Of a stretch of DNA of 64,000 bases, positions 24,140-36,041 are shown in pieces. The stretch is from contig CM065652.1 in the NCBI GenBank assembly GCA_033220425.1, forward strand, positions 1,178,001 to 1,242,000, written 5' to 3'. How positions within the stretch are numbered: the stretch's first letter is position 1; every line of letters starts with the position of its first letter. Origin of the DNA: Lepraria neglecta. Taxonomy: Eukaryota; Ascomycota; Lecanoromycetes; Lecanorales; Stereocaulaceae. Both the position numbers and the translations under genes were made by a program. The notes below the pieces were generated by a model. That model had not been told where the DNA came from and did not search any database. It worked only from the letters and a program-made list of their open reading frames with translations.

Positions 24140-26720
24140 ATGGAGAACATCCCCCCATCCTACGAAAGTGCCGTGGCTCGTAACCCATGGGGGATCATAG
24201 CCCCATACATACCGTCCGCCGAACTGTGTGCTCTCAACAGAGTCAACCATGAACTACATCATGTCTTCGCGCCATGCTTGTGGGGGAATCCGGCATCACA
24301 TTTTGGGACAGAGAATGATAGGGTCTATGGTGGGATAACCTGCTAGTAAAGAAAAAGGCCATGTTGACTGTTGGCAGTCGCTCTCACACGCTTCAAGAGA
24401 ATCCTGAAACGGGTACGGTCGAGCGTGAGGGAGCTCACACATACGCTACATTTACCACCTGCTCAATCTGAGGTATGTTGGAGTCCCATTTTCTCTAGCC
24501 ACCATTCGCTTCTGACTGTGTTGACAGATCTATGATGGACCTCACCCAGAATGGCTTCGAGAAGTCCTCGAGCAACTCCCCAACCTCCAGTCCCTTGTCG
24601 TCTCATGGCTACCCTCCTTCGACCACATGGCCCTACTTGCTTTGAGGAGCTACAGCAATGGCCGGCGAACATCGCAAGATACAGGTCCTACGTTTGCCCT
24701 CAGGCTTCTCATCGCGGCTCATTGTCAGAATACTACATCCCAATGTCTGGCAGAGGCTGTGGATCATTTCCCGAGCCTAGCTTTCCTCGATCTATCGAAC
24801 ACGTTGGCCGCAAGAGATAAGAGTGTTCTGTCAAGGTTACGGAACCTACCCTTACTACAAGTGCTGAAGCTACGGAATGTACATTTGAGAGATGAAGACA
24901 TCGAGACTATCGCAGAGGCCATAGGAATACGAGTACGAAGCTTGGATGTGCAAGGCAATCATCTCACAGATCACAGTGTGAGGGTGCTCCTCGGCACCTG
25001 CTTCCAAGCTGCAGATCAAGCAAATGGACTGCTAGGTGGTAGACCTCGTTCTTCCTCCAATCGCATCATAGAAGACTGGCCAACCGGATTTATTCGACCT
25101 GATCCAGTTGTTCTAGACGAATTCAAGGATGAAAGCTATGATGAACGCCTCGTCCGACGGTTGATATCCGGAATTGTAAGCAGACTGCCATACGAGGATC
25201 TGCCCAATTCTGGAATCACACACTTGTACATAGCAGACAATAACTTGACAGTGGAGGGTGTTGCAGCTCTGGTACTTTCGAAGAAGCTTTACGTTTTGGA
25301 TATCGGCACCGTGAATACAGGAAAGATCGTCAATGGACTTCGATCAGAGACGTCTCCGTCACTGGCCGACTTCGATGCTCGCCACATCAGATTTCCAGGC
25401 GTGGAGAAAATTACACCTATCTTTGCAAAATGCGCTCAAGATATGACTTCACTAAGGCTTCATTATGCGGTCATCACCGAGAATACTCCACCCAAGGATG
25501 AGAACCCAGCTTTAGCTAGGTGTGAACTTGGGGACGATACCGCAAAGCAGGAATTAGAAGGGCCTATGCCAGCGGAGCTGGAAGCGGAGGTCTTTGAAAT
25601 GGATGCTACGCCGCCGCTCCATGAGCTGCCTCATGAGGAGCCCGAGCCACATTATGAGCTTGCGGGCGACTCTACTCATCTCATTCTATCACCTCCAATC
25701 GGCGATAAGCCTACCTTGACTAGAGAGGAGAGTAAGCCTGAAGCCAGACGTGGAAGCGTCTTTGCACCAGAAGTCGTGGAGCCAGAGGAGTCAGACGACG
25801 ATACACCTCCAGTGCTCACAGCGACAGGTCTTGGATCAATGGCCCAGGCTGTCAATGGCATTAGTTGCCCTGAGAGCTCTAGAACTACGGACATGCGTAC
25901 AAAATCCCTCACCACAAGTAAAGGCAATACAGAGATGCAGCTTGCGCTCATCGAACAACAACGAAGAGAGTTACGCTCAACGCGGCTGGACAAGCCCCAT
26001 GGCGTAATTCCAGGCATGCTACCCAAGCTTCGTACACTCACCTTAACAGATGTGCCGTGCTACGCAAAGTCTCGCCACGTTGTTGATGCCCTAATCCAAT
26101 TTATCAAAGATTGCGCCTCAGAAGCTGAGCTTGCTAATCTCCAGGCGCGACTGGAACCAAGCAGTGTGAGAAAGCCCGGAGAAAGGCAATCAAAGCACCA
26201 TCGCCACATTGCTCGCGAGATATTCGCACTTCGACATATCATGCTTGAGATGGCTCCAAATGAACCATCATCTGTTGCAAATAACACCCCAATCTCCAAA
26301 TATGCCAAAAGGACGAAGTCATCCACTGAGGACGCAGATAGTGAAGCTTTCTGGTCAGCAGCGGAAAATGACTTCACCTTCTTCGGTGATGACGAGGAGT
26401 GCGGCTTGCCTTCCATTGACACCGACTCCTACGTTCCTCAATCTGCTCTCTCTGAGAAGATGACAATGCCTATCTCACCAGTTGACAAATTGCGAACTTT
26501 GCAGCGTCCCGCCGCGAAAGAGCCACTGATTGATGTTGTTCAAGAGCTAGCTAAGTTCCGAAAGGAAAGGAAAGCTGTCTACAAGGATGCTGTGAAGAGA
26601 AGCGTGCAGCATGTGGATGGCTACTGGCCTGGTGAGGTAAAAGTGATTAGGGGACATCATGCTGGTGGGAAGACTGACTACTATGGGAATCACTTTGCGA
26701 AGGGAGGAGTTTACCGATGA
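24140..26720 (+). CDS. Large leucine-rich-repeat (RNI-like) protein
   Basis: Probable protein-interaction scaffold of 825 aa. Three exons, 24140-24329, 24378-24472 and 24528-26720. The N-terminus (NIPPSYESAVARNPWGIIAP, then LCALNRVNHELHHVFAPCLW) has the look of a degenerate F-box-like helix set. Leucine-rich repeats follow over about residues 100-300 (FPSLAFLDLSNTL, LPLLQVLKLRNVHLRDEDIE, VRSLDVQGNHLTDHSV, ITHLYIADNNLTVEGVAAL, KLYVLDIGTV). Residues about 390-560 are acidic and Pro/Glu-rich and probably disordered. A third conserved part (GMLPKLRTLTLTDVPCYAKS) continues the repeat register, and the end is basic (KFRKERKAVYKDAVKRSVQH). I recall widely conserved ascomycete relatives annotated only as LRR proteins; the molecular role is unknown. 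Confidence 0.88.
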
Positions 26721-28643
26721 AATCAAAGACTTCTTTGCCGACAGTGAAGTCTTAAGCCGAATCTGACCCAGCGGCATCCCTCATGGCTCCTTCGAAATTA
26801 CTCTACCCGTATCACCGCTCCGCACCAATCAAGCACCGCATAAACTCAAGACAAAAGATGGCAGCAAAGGGCGGTTTGCGCTCAACCAGATGCAACGGCC
26901 AAGATCTAGTCCGCCCGCGCCTGTCGCACTAAGCTTGGATAGGGTTGCATTGAGGCAAACTTTGACACAAGCCAATCATTTAGCTTCATTGTGCCAAGCC
27001 TCTATCGGTTATAAAACATATATTAAGGTAAGATTGGCGAGACAGTCTTTTGCTAGACTTCTTGAGTTTGACTGACGCGTCGTAGCCTCGTGCCGTCAAA
27101 GTCATGGGCTCGCTTCAGTGCTCCCATCTCCGTGAAGCTTGCTAGCTCAAGAGGTGACAGGTGGCAGTAAGATCACTCTCCAAAGTGAGTGAGCTGCATA
27201 CATGCTTGCCAAGGTTAAGAAGATCCTTAAACCAGTCGGAGGAATCGGTGTACCCCTCATAGCCAGTCTAGAGGGAATTACGTTCTTTCCATTGGGCTTT
27301 CCTATTCCTCTGTCATTTCACTTCCTTTCTCATGCTTGAAAAGACTCCAGACTCTCCTTGGTAAGACAGTCTTAACTCTCTGTTTACATGAGATCTCTGA
27401 ACTTTTGTTCACCGGACCAGATGCGACTACTCTTCTCACACTTGTCAACTTCACTAAGTTGATTGACCTCTTTGGTTGGTAAGGGACCCAGATCTTGCAC
27501 CTTCACTCGCCCACTAGCGCGACCCAGCAAGTACAAATACCCTTCGCCGGTTCTATCTCTCCATCCTCTCTACAACACACTCCCACACTTTGACACGTCT
27601 TCATGGTAACTTTCTTGACCGTTGCATACGTTTATGATGCTTGCTTATATATACATATACATACATATGATCAAGCTATTGTATAAGCTATATCAGCTAC
27701 TCTAACAATCCGCGTTATATTACCCTTACATCTGTCACAAATAGAATGTATTTGATGACCTTGAGCTCGGAAAAGCTCACGATCGCAATCCAGAAGTAAG
27801 TTCTGTCGCCTAATGCAAGGCTGCTGCTAGGTCCTCAGACTGGTAGCAACAGCAAAAACAGCAAGAGACACTGTTTTTGCCTGGATAGCGAATGCTCATA
27901 GAGTCATTGAGATGAGTGCGAGTGAACCACTGACGAGATGCAAGTTTGACATTTTCATTGAAGTATCAGTCCATCGAGAAACCACACTTTGTTTCCTCGC
28001 TGCCGTAGTGGTGACAGGCTGTTTTCCTGGACACGAAAAGACAAGACATATCATCGTGGTGATTGGATCTCATATGATTTCGCTGGTGATGGGGAGCTGT
28101 CCTGCACTCGACCAAGCGGATTCTGGCTCAAATATTGATGTGATGAAGTCCTACTGTACACATCATATTTCCCGTCGGCTCATTCGGCTGTTTCTCATCT
28201 TCTCGTTGCCTCTAGCTTTCATGGATCGAGAAGATCCTCATTGCAGGAGGCTCCGAGGTCCTGCCAGATAAAGTCTTCTTCCAAGCTTTCACCTTTCCAG
28301 CACCTTTCGAAGCCATTGGTGGTATGTCTGAGCTACTGGAAGATCTACACAGCTCAGAGAGTGATTGGTAGAGCTCAGATTCTGAGATCGGCAAACTCTA
28401 TGCAAGATTCACACGTCTACTTAGATCATCGCAGTCCTGGTAACCACACGATGGTCATCCGGGCCGAACTTCGAAATAAGCAGAGGAGTGAGGTCCATCT
28501 CTATGGGCCACGCTTTTTAAACGTGGACTGGCAAATCTGACTACGCATGTCCCTTTGTGCCAGACTTCGAATTCTTAAAACGCGTCGAAGGATGCAATGC
28601 CGGAGCCTGGCATTACTCTTCTAAAGGGTTTTCGGGCTTATGA
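26721..28643. other. Intergenic, start of a gene-poor island
   Basis: After the LRR gene the coding signal stops. Around 27500-27602 there is a pyrimidine-rich leader-like stretch, and around 27641-27668 a run of ATAC/ATAT steps. From about 28240 fragments of coding-like sequence in changing frames lead into the relic at 28644. Confidence 0.4.
27603..27901 (+). CDS. Candidate mini-gene with an ATG-only first exon (speculative)
   Basis: A pyrimidine-rich leader ends in ATG directly followed by GTAACT (exon 27603-27605). A 139-bp intron ending in ATAG would join this codon to 27745-27795, reading NVFDDLELGKAHDRNPE. A GTAAGT donor follows, and a CAG acceptor at 27836-27838 leads to 27839-27901 (TGSNSKNSKRHCFCLDSECS, stop). 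The result is 38 aa. Each step keeps the frame, but the second intron would be only 43 bp and no family is recognised, so this may be chance or the 5' end of a larger lost gene. Confidence 0.2.
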
Positions 28644-29322
28644 TCACCATCCGCGTCAACTGGATCAAGAATTCTTGGTACCACCTTCGAGCAGATAAGC
28701 GGATCTCTTGGGCATCGCCTTGTTTCCTGGCTTTTCGGGTGCCAACGCCCCTTTTCAATAAAGCAACAAGCATACCGGACTGGGCTCTTTAAAGAGCTAT
28801 TAGAACGCAGAGAAAAGCTTTCAGGCTACACTGACCCCCTGAACGAAAACAACCCCCCTCGCTTGCTTTTACGCCGTATAGCAGAGTTGGAAAAGTTTTT
28901 AAGTACTGAACACTCGCCTTGGTGGACCAAAAGCAAATGGATCAATCATTGGGAACGTTTATGCGCCGGTTGTCGAGACTTTGAGTCATGGCTAAGCCAC
29001 AAAGCTGCTGTTTCTCGCCAGCTTCGAGAATTTTTAGGCGCGCTTTGGAGAGGTCATCGAGGCATTGAAATGTCAATTGCAGATTCGGCTTCTAGGCCTG
29101 AGAATAGCGCCGCCGGTGGCTCCGAGGATTCTTCTTCTGCTGAGATTGAGAATTCTTCGACTCTTCGATCTCCGAGGGACTTGGAAACCGGTTTATCGCA
29201 GTAAGTGATTCTAAGACGAACAACATTTGAACTGCTTGATATTTTATAGCAAAGTCTATAACAAAGACCTTGTTAATTCATGGATGTTTGCAACTGCTTA
29301 CTTCCGTTTCTCTAAGAAATGA
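28644..29322 (+). pseudogene. 3' part of an unrecognised gene, 5' part decayed
   Basis: A frame open from 28644 reads a coherent protein: FEQISGSLGHRLVSWLFGCQ, KQQAYRTGLFKELLERREKL, GYTDPLNENNPPRLLLRRIA, EKFLSTEHSPWWTKSKWINH, CAGCRDFESWLSHKA. A good GTAAGT donor at 29201 and a TATAG acceptor at 29249 join it to KVYNKDLVNSWMFATAYFRF and a stop at 29320-29322. The composition (Trp, Cys, charged helices) is that of a real protein, but I do not recognise the family. Upstream, 28240-28640 has further coding-like pieces in several frames with stops (for example FPAPFEAIGGMSELLEDLHS), and no good start was found, so the gene seems broken at its 5' side. It might derive from a mobile element or be a lineage-specific gene. 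Confidence 0.4.
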
Positions 29323-30424
29323 ACAAATTGCTGACTTTGGGACTGAATTAGACCGTCGACTCCTCAGACACATTCCCGCAACCCCTCTGCGGATTTCGGT
29401 CCTCCCAACTCCTTGCTTTGCCCTCCTCCGGTTTGCCGGCTCCCGTCTTCTCGGAACTTCGCCGTTACGGTACCACAGAATGATATAGATAGCGATGAGG
29501 AGATCGATCGAGCGACAAGTGATTAATTTGGGGCAATTTTGCCATAAAAGGGGCAGGAAAGGTCTAAGTAATTGTTAGAGTATAGAGTGGGGCTAGAGGT
29601 AGTAGATCGTGAGTGACAATCACAGTAATTGGAGATGATAGTTTTAGCCGAGAAGAAAGAAAGACATTACCTTGATTATATGGCAATAGCAAGATCCCTA
29701 AAACAAGATTTATTCATTAGAGCGTGACTAGCCCTCGATACAGCCTTCACAATTGATGTGCGTTAAATTTCGACCCGAATCTAAATGGAGCTTGACGGTG
29801 ACACTGCTCTTCAGAATTCATGAAGGCCAACCCTAATTGCAAATCCACTAATCATTAATATATAGCTTGTTTGCCGCTTTAATTAGCTGTAGGAGGCTTG
29901 CAGTAGTAGGACGTTGAAGGACGTTACCGTACGTTCTGTAGACCCCACTGTCGCTAAACGCCACCGTACTCTACTGGTATAAGTCTCTATGTTTTATAAC
30001 CTCGTTGTCATCTGACCGCGCTGTCGTCGAAATCTACCGCTTGTCGAATTTTCTCGCCGTGACTCAGGGGTTATACTTGGTCACCAATTGAGGCTTACGC
30101 AGCTGCGAGAAGAGCAAACTCAGGGCTCAACAGCCACAACAGTCAAAGAAGGACTAAAAGATCACTCATGTACGTTCTTACGAGGGCTCAATTGATTGTT
30201 AGCTACTCGCTACGGATGAGCATGTAGTTACAAAGTGGGAAACTGGACACCGCTGCCAATCTGCTAATCCCCAAAGGTCCATAGTGCAGTCACGTGAAAG
30301 GTCCCCTTCACATACCGACGGCCACGGTGGGGATAGAATGAATTCAACCATCGATGAAGACTTCAAGGTTGACCTTGATTACAACATCCTGCGAATCCTG
30401 CAAGCAATCGATAAAACTCCCGTA
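29323..30424. other. AT-rich intergenic, no gene seen
   Basis: Many stops in all frames. No terminal repeats or RNA gene recognised. Confidence 0.5.
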
Positions 30425-31435
30425 TCAGGGGCTCATATTGTCAAGTAAGGGTTGCCAATCCTCGAAGTACTTTCCGGCCCTACTGATCACGTTATTCAAA
30501 GCTTTCCTGTCCAATACAGTCTTCTTCTCCGCTTTCCATCTGGGCATGATAAGCGGAACGAGTTTCGGATCTAAAAGCAAGTTAGGTCAACCCGTCTATG
30601 AGACATTGGAATCTGGACACTTACTTCCAACTTCAGCTACGCATATTCTGCCCTTCCTGTTCTCCTCTGTAGTCCGACATGCACGACGCACTTTTAGATC
30701 GTAAGTTCCACGGGGCCCTTGCCTGTAATACTGCGCACAGAAGGCTGTGGGGCAAACGTCACAGAGACACCGGTAACAGTGCCCTGTCCCTGTTCTAGAG
30801 GCACAATTTCCGCAATGCATACAGCGAAGTACAGGGAACCACATCCAGGACGACCTATTTGACATTTGGATGAAAGGCAGGAGTTGGTCGACAACGGGAT
30901 CCGTCTTAAATCGATCCAATACATGGTCACAACACATGCGTACCGTAGGGCGGTATTCAGCAGTCCCTTCCTCAGACGCACCTTGGAGATACCGGATACC
31001 GTATCGATGTAGCCATGGGAATTGATCCAGTATGCAGAGCGACCATTTTGTAGCCTTCTTATGCGAGTCGATCAGTGCCCAATCTTATCCCTTACCAAAG
31101 TACCTCTTGTGCCGCCTTTTCTTACATAAAGCGCAAGTGATCCAGTCAGTAGTATCCTTCCGGTCGTGTTCGAGAAGACAATATGTCCACCACCTCATGC
31201 ATCTATTGATACGGGAGTAGTCAAGAGGAATTGAATGATGAAATCCTCGGCTGGTACTTCGAAGACAGATTGTAGAGACGGTATCAAGATTGTCGACCAC
31301 AAGGAGTAGAATGTCCAAAGGGACTTTGTCGAGAAGAAGGCAGCATCCGGGGCGGCAAGCCTGGCTAGCGGTTGTATTCAAGGGGGTACGTGACTTTTCG
31401 GTCCTCTTGTGCATGAGATGGCCGAAGAATGACAT
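30425..31435 (-). pseudogene. F-box protein gene with one in-frame stop
   Basis: Likely substrate-recognition subunit of an SCF ubiquitin ligase. Two exons, 31435-30625 and 30570-30425, with a 54-bp GTAAGT...TTTTAG intron. The F-box is clear at about residues 35-75 (LDKVPLDILLLVVDNLDTVS, ICLRSTSRGFHHSIPLD). A Cys-rich part follows (ITCALCKKRRHKRYF and later CMHCGNC, CYRCLCDVCP), probably zinc-binding, then GTYDLKVRRACRTTEENRKG and a basic end. One TAA (31085-31087) sits in frame between the F-box and the Cys-rich half. The frame is otherwise open through 319 codons and no intron of normal size removes it, since the nearest donor/acceptor pair spans only 38 bp and changes frame. It may be a recent pseudogene, or a gene now making a 116-aa F-box fragment. 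A more decayed paralogue is at 48274-49007. Confidence 0.7.
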
Positions 31436-32797
31436 GACTTCGGCAAATCGTGGTCGTTCTTAAGCGTGTGGGACACGATAGACGAAAGATGCTCCTTGAA
31501 AGATATTGTGGCTTGGCGAATCGAGTTCAGCGTCTGAGGAAAGAACACACGCTGGTTGGAAACAGCGAAGTGATGTTTCAAAATATTCAAGATTTTGATG
31601 CGCATGTGACCATGATTAATTATGAATTTGCTTAGCGATATCTTGGCTGAGTACCCAATTTAGCGCAAGCGCAGTCATATGCAAGTGAGTAGCTGCCGTT
31701 GATTCATGAGTTCTGCACATTTGTAAATCGGCTGCAGTCCGTTCATGAAAAAATTCCATGCACAAAGCAACCGTCAATTTATAATAGACGGTCTGTTTAC
31801 CACTATTTGAAAGGAGACTGGTGCCGCCCTTTTCAGTTGCATGACGCTACATAACACATGCCAACGCCGAATTTCTCTTTGTGCTCCCCTGAACCCACGT
31901 ATTCTCAGCTTCGAAGCTTGCTCAGGGAAGTCACGACACTGGGAGGGCTCACACCTCGCAAGGAGAGCACGGAAATGGGAATGGTCAGCGGAATTTGGGG
32001 GCTGGGGTCTTGTTGGATGAAGTAGAAACACGTCTTTTGCGCGTCTTGTAGATGCGAGAATGTAGTCAAACAGATTTGGATGCCCCGAACTTATTTGGTT
32101 GTAAAGACCAGGCGAGGCGCAGGCTTGCGTCGACCTCCAGCGGAGCCCGGAGTGGGTGCCAATTGAGCTGATACCCATGATTATAAGCGAACTTCCTCCA
32201 TACTGGAGTCATTATCGAAATTTCAAGGACGCGTTGGTATCCGAGTGAGAGCCAACTCCTTATCCATTCATGATAGCTCTCCGACGTATTGTTACAGTGA
32301 TGGATCCTGTAATCGTTAGGACTAAAACATTCGAGACCGATTTTGAATCCGACAATGACAACGATGGCAATGGTGAAGATGATGAATGGAGTAACATTGC
32401 CTTTGCATACCCTTATTGCTAGTGGGAAAATGCTTTACCAGGATGAAGGCGTGAATGCAGAAGACAAGTAGCCCTTTTGCTCCGAAGTGGGATGGCAATT
32501 GCATCTAATTACGTGCAAAACCAAAACGTTATCCAATCCAAACCCTGTTTGCTTATTCTCTATCGCTTCAGCCTATAAAAGATGTTGGGAATGGAATTCC
32601 CCAAACTAATTCTGCCAAGAAGCTGGATTCAAACAAGGGGAATGAGATGGGCAGAAAATAACAGTTCGAGAAGAACGCCTTCACGTTCCCAGCGCAGGCT
32701 TCACGGCAGAAGCCAGGTTGATGGATTATGGGGCAGAAGGTGTTGTTCATTGAGTTGATTAAAGAAGAAGAAGCTATTTGCATGCAGACGTCTTCAA
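31436..32797. other. Intergenic between F-box gene and transposon
   Basis: Contains the low-confidence frame at 31774-32178 described separately. The rest shows many stops and no repeat ends. Confidence 0.4.
31774..32178 (-). CDS. Hypothetical protein, weakly supported
   Basis: An ATG-started frame of 134 aa with protein-like composition (for example SGHPNLFDYILASTRRAKDV, DHSHFRALLARCEPSQCRDF). No family, signal peptide or membrane segment is recognised, and no introns are needed. It lies in a decayed region, so it may be the remnant of a longer gene. Listed because it is among the longest ATG frames there. Confidence 0.25.
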   Translation of the reverse strand: MGISSIGTHSGLRWRSTQACASPGLYNQISSGHPNLFDYILASTRRAKDVFLLHPTRPQPPNSADHSHFRALLARCEPSQCRDFPEQASKLRIRGFRGAQREIRRWHVLCSVMQLKRAAPVSFQIVVNRPSIIN

Positions 32798-32799
32798 TA

Positions 32800-34624
32800 A
32801 CGTAATCTACCCCCAAACGAGACATACCCCCAAACGAGACAGCGCCCCACACCGACGCGTCTTTTCAACAAAATTCGAAAATGCCCCCTAACCACAAAGG
32901 CGATCAAGAAGCTAGAATCTCCGAAGCCATTAAAGCTATCCATAATAATGATTCCCCAAGTATACGCGCCGTAGCCCGTACCTACGATGTCCCTCGCTCA
33001 ACTTTAGCTAAGCGTCTTCGTAGGCAGCCAACATATCAACAATCCCGAATAGCAAATCGAAAGCTCCTCCCTACGGAAGAAGAAGCTCTTTTCTAATAGA
33101 TTATATCTATGGGCGAACGGGGATTTCCACCCCGGATTTCTGCTGTACGCAAAATGGCTGATATTCTTCTTTCAGCGCGCGCTGGATCCCCTGCTAACGC
33201 GTCACCTACCGTAGGCGAAAATTGGGTCCGCAAATTCGTCAATCGCTATAAGCAGCTCCAATCGAAATATACACGGAAGTACGACTACTAACGGGCTTTG
33301 TGCGAGGACCCTAAAGCTATAGGTGACTGGTTTCGGCTCGTAGAAAATATACGGGCGAAATATGGTATCCCGGACGAAGACGTCTACAATTTCGACGAAA
33401 CGGGGTTCCAAATGGGGGTTATAGGCACCGCCAAGGTGGTAACAGGGTTACAAAGAGCTGGAAAAGTATTGATTACACAGCCGGGGAATCGAGAATGGGT
33501 GACAGCCGTGGAAGCTATTAACGCTAATGGCTGGGCCCTGCCCCCTATGATCATTTTCGCGGGCAAAATGCATCAGGCCGCGTGGTATGAGGCCCTGCCA
33601 CCGCAGTGGACGATTACTGTTAGTGACAATGGGTGGACTACCGATAAAATTGGCCTGATTTGGCTCCAGACCGTATTCAATGAATACACAAAGGCCCGTA
33701 CGATTGGGCAGTATCGACTACTGATCTTAGACGGCCATGGAAGTCACGCGACCCCTGAATTCGATCGATTCTGCCTGGACAACGCGATTATAACCTTATG
33801 TATGCCACCGCATTCGTCACATCTGCTGTAGCCATTGGATATCGGCTGCTTTTCGCCGCTGAAACGCGCGTATAGATATCAGGTGGAAATCTGTATGCAG
33901 CTTGGACGCAATTATATCGATAAGCTTGACTTCTTAGAGGCTTTTAAACCTGCCCGCGCAGTAGCCCTAAGTTCATTGAATATCCACAGCGGATTTGCTG
34001 TAGCTGGACTAGTGCCACATAATCCTGAGTGAGTCCTATCGCGTCTCCAGTTCAGGCTACGAACGCCTACCCCCCTATATCGGAGATGGCTATAGCAGCC
34101 CGCCAAACCCCCAAAACACCCTACACCGCGGCTCAATTAGCTCAGGAATATACTATAATTAAGGAGTTACTGAAACGACGTTCAAAAAGCCCCCCAAGTC
34201 CGACGGAAAAGGCACTGAAGCGGGTGGTTAAAGGGTGTTAAATGGCTATGTATAACGCTGCCCTTTTAGCCAGCGAAATCAAGGATCTACAGGCTATAAG
34301 CGCGCGTCAAAAGCGCAAGCGAGAAACTCCTCGCTCATATATAGCTAGTAGGGGGGTTCTAACTACGGAGGAAGGACAAGATCGAGTTAAAAGAGCTTAA
34401 GTAGCTGATAAAGCTGTTTTGAGCGGAGTTACTGCGTAAGCTTCTGGCCGCGCGCTACCAAGATGTAGTATATATAGCTCGCTGGAGCATAATGCCAGGG
34501 TATGTCCGACACGTGTAGCTTGATTTCTAGTTATAAATAGCTTAATTCTATGGAAATTTGTTGATATTTCATACGTTAGTTGCATTTCGGGGTGGGCGCT
34601 GTCTCGTTTGGGGGTAGATTACGT
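32800..34624 (+). mobile_element. Fot1/pogo-type DNA transposon with TA target duplication
   Basis: A complete 1825-bp element. Outer ends are inverted repeats beginning ACGTAATCTACCCCCAAACG at 32800 and its complement ending at 34624, both flanked by TA (32798-32799 and 34625-34626), as expected for Tc1/mariner/pogo insertion. The left end has a 17-bp unit (TACCCCCAAACGAGACA) twice in tandem, 32808-32824 and 32825-32841; the right end has it once (34600-34616). The interior encodes a pogo-family transposase with several stops, so the copy is not autonomous. The matching ends and intact target duplication suggest a relatively recent insertion later hit by C-to-T decay. Confidence 0.95.
32881..34400 (+). 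pseudogene. Fot1/pogo transposase, inactivated
   Basis: Begins at ATG 32881. Order of parts: psq-type helix-turn-helix (EARISEAIKAIHNNDSPSIR, then VPRSTLAKRLRR), CENP-B-type DNA-binding part (GERGFPPRISAVRKMADILL, ENWVRKFVNRYKQL), DDE catalytic core with YNFDETGFQMG, LLILDGHGSHATPEF and PPHSSHLL-PLDIGCFSPLKR, then a basic end (ISARQKRKRETPRSYIA). In-frame stops lie at 33094-33099 (two adjacent), 33289, 33829, 34030 and 34239, plus one frame change between about 34040 and 34080. The stops fit Gln, Trp or Arg codons altered by C-to-T on one strand or the other (for example before PLDIG, where the family has Gln), as RIP would produce. Confidence 0.93.
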
Positions 34625-34626
34625 TA

Positions 34627-36041
34627 GTTAAAGACAGTGCTGACTAAGCATGACTAAGCAATTTCCAACACAGGTGTACACAGCTCTTTTCGCAGAATTC
34701 CATGTCGCGCTAGCAATTCTCTCCCGAGTATATGTTTATTTGTTTTTGTTCAAATCCCAAGAATGCTCGTTGTTACATGTTCCCACTAGGAGTCTAGAAG
34801 TGGCGATATGTTGCTGTATGAGTGCTTCAGGCTAACAGTTTTTGGGACTATGTTGTAATTGTCGTAATCGGCGCAGGCTGCGCCTTAACCACGACAGCGT
34901 TTCTGCCTTCCGAGTCCCCTTTCTTCGACTCCTCTTTCATCTGCATTGTTCAGCATAACGTCGGCTCGGCAATGAAACCTCGTTCACATTCAGATAAAGG
35001 CTTACGCCGGAATGGATCCATGCTCAGCAGTGAGAATGGTAAATGCAAAAGCAAAGCCACAAGTGAAGATGGGACCGATCTGAACGTGGACCCAGAACCA
35101 AATCCCAGTGAGAATTACACTGGTGAAAGGGTTAATAGAATGTCGAGCTGCCTAGAGACTATACAATAGATAACTTAATGTACATAATGCAATTACATAA
35201 GCATGGTTTATTGCTTTTACTGCATGTTCTCGTCTCTACTCAGCAATCGACGCACAAATTTTTGAGGCGACGAACCATTGGAGCGTGATCAAGACCAAGG
35301 ACGTCATCCTCAAGCCTGGAGTCTGGCAGTCACCTTAGCCTTTTCCAACCAGTTGGTGGACGCTTTGAGGTGGTAATTGCGTTTGAAAAGCCTAGGGTGG
35401 CCAGGAGTATCGTCAATTACTCTGGCTGGATGGCAAGACGGACCTTTGAGTTTGCCGAGAACATGTGGTCTCTATCTTCAAGGCAGAGCAGTACTGATAT
35501 TACTGGCCTGCTTGATCCTTTCCTTGCATGGGCTATTTATGTTTCAAGGCGATCTTGGAACAACGCCCGCAAGATTTTCAACCTTGTCGAGGAGATCGAA
35601 GCATGTCGGTGTGGAATTCCGTTCTGTTTCAATTGAGGGTGGCGGAAAGAAGCAAGATAGAGCCTACCAGGCCTTCTGATATACCAAAGAAGTTGCCAAA
35701 ATGTCGCCGTCCTGCTCCACCTTGTTCATTTTGCGCGTGTTCGTGCTCCATTTTCGAGCGATGCCGCTGCGTAAGTGAAGTCCCTGTACTCATAGTATTC
35801 TGCTAAGCACCCCGAACGCCGTTACCACCTTTAATGCTACTAGGGATTATGATCTCGAGCAACTTTGAGGCATCACCGGTATTAGAACAACATTTTTGCA
35901 AGCGTTGTTTACTCAAGTACTCAATTATTTGCAGCTCAGATCCTTTCGTCTGCTCATAAACGAATAGTAGATAGCGATTTAAGTGAGCATTGACATCAAA
36001 CATTAGAAATCACTTGTCAATGGTTTATTCGATTATTGAGA
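34627..36041. other. Decayed intergenic sequence
   Basis: Between 35220 and 35810 two overlapping plus frames of 88-100 codons occur, but neither has a start in context or a known domain. No repeat ends seen. Confidence 0.4.

Noticed and set aside
31774-32178. Idea that this frame is an exon of the neighbouring F-box gene
   Set aside because: The F-box gene has its own ATG at 31435 and no splice pair linking the two was found.
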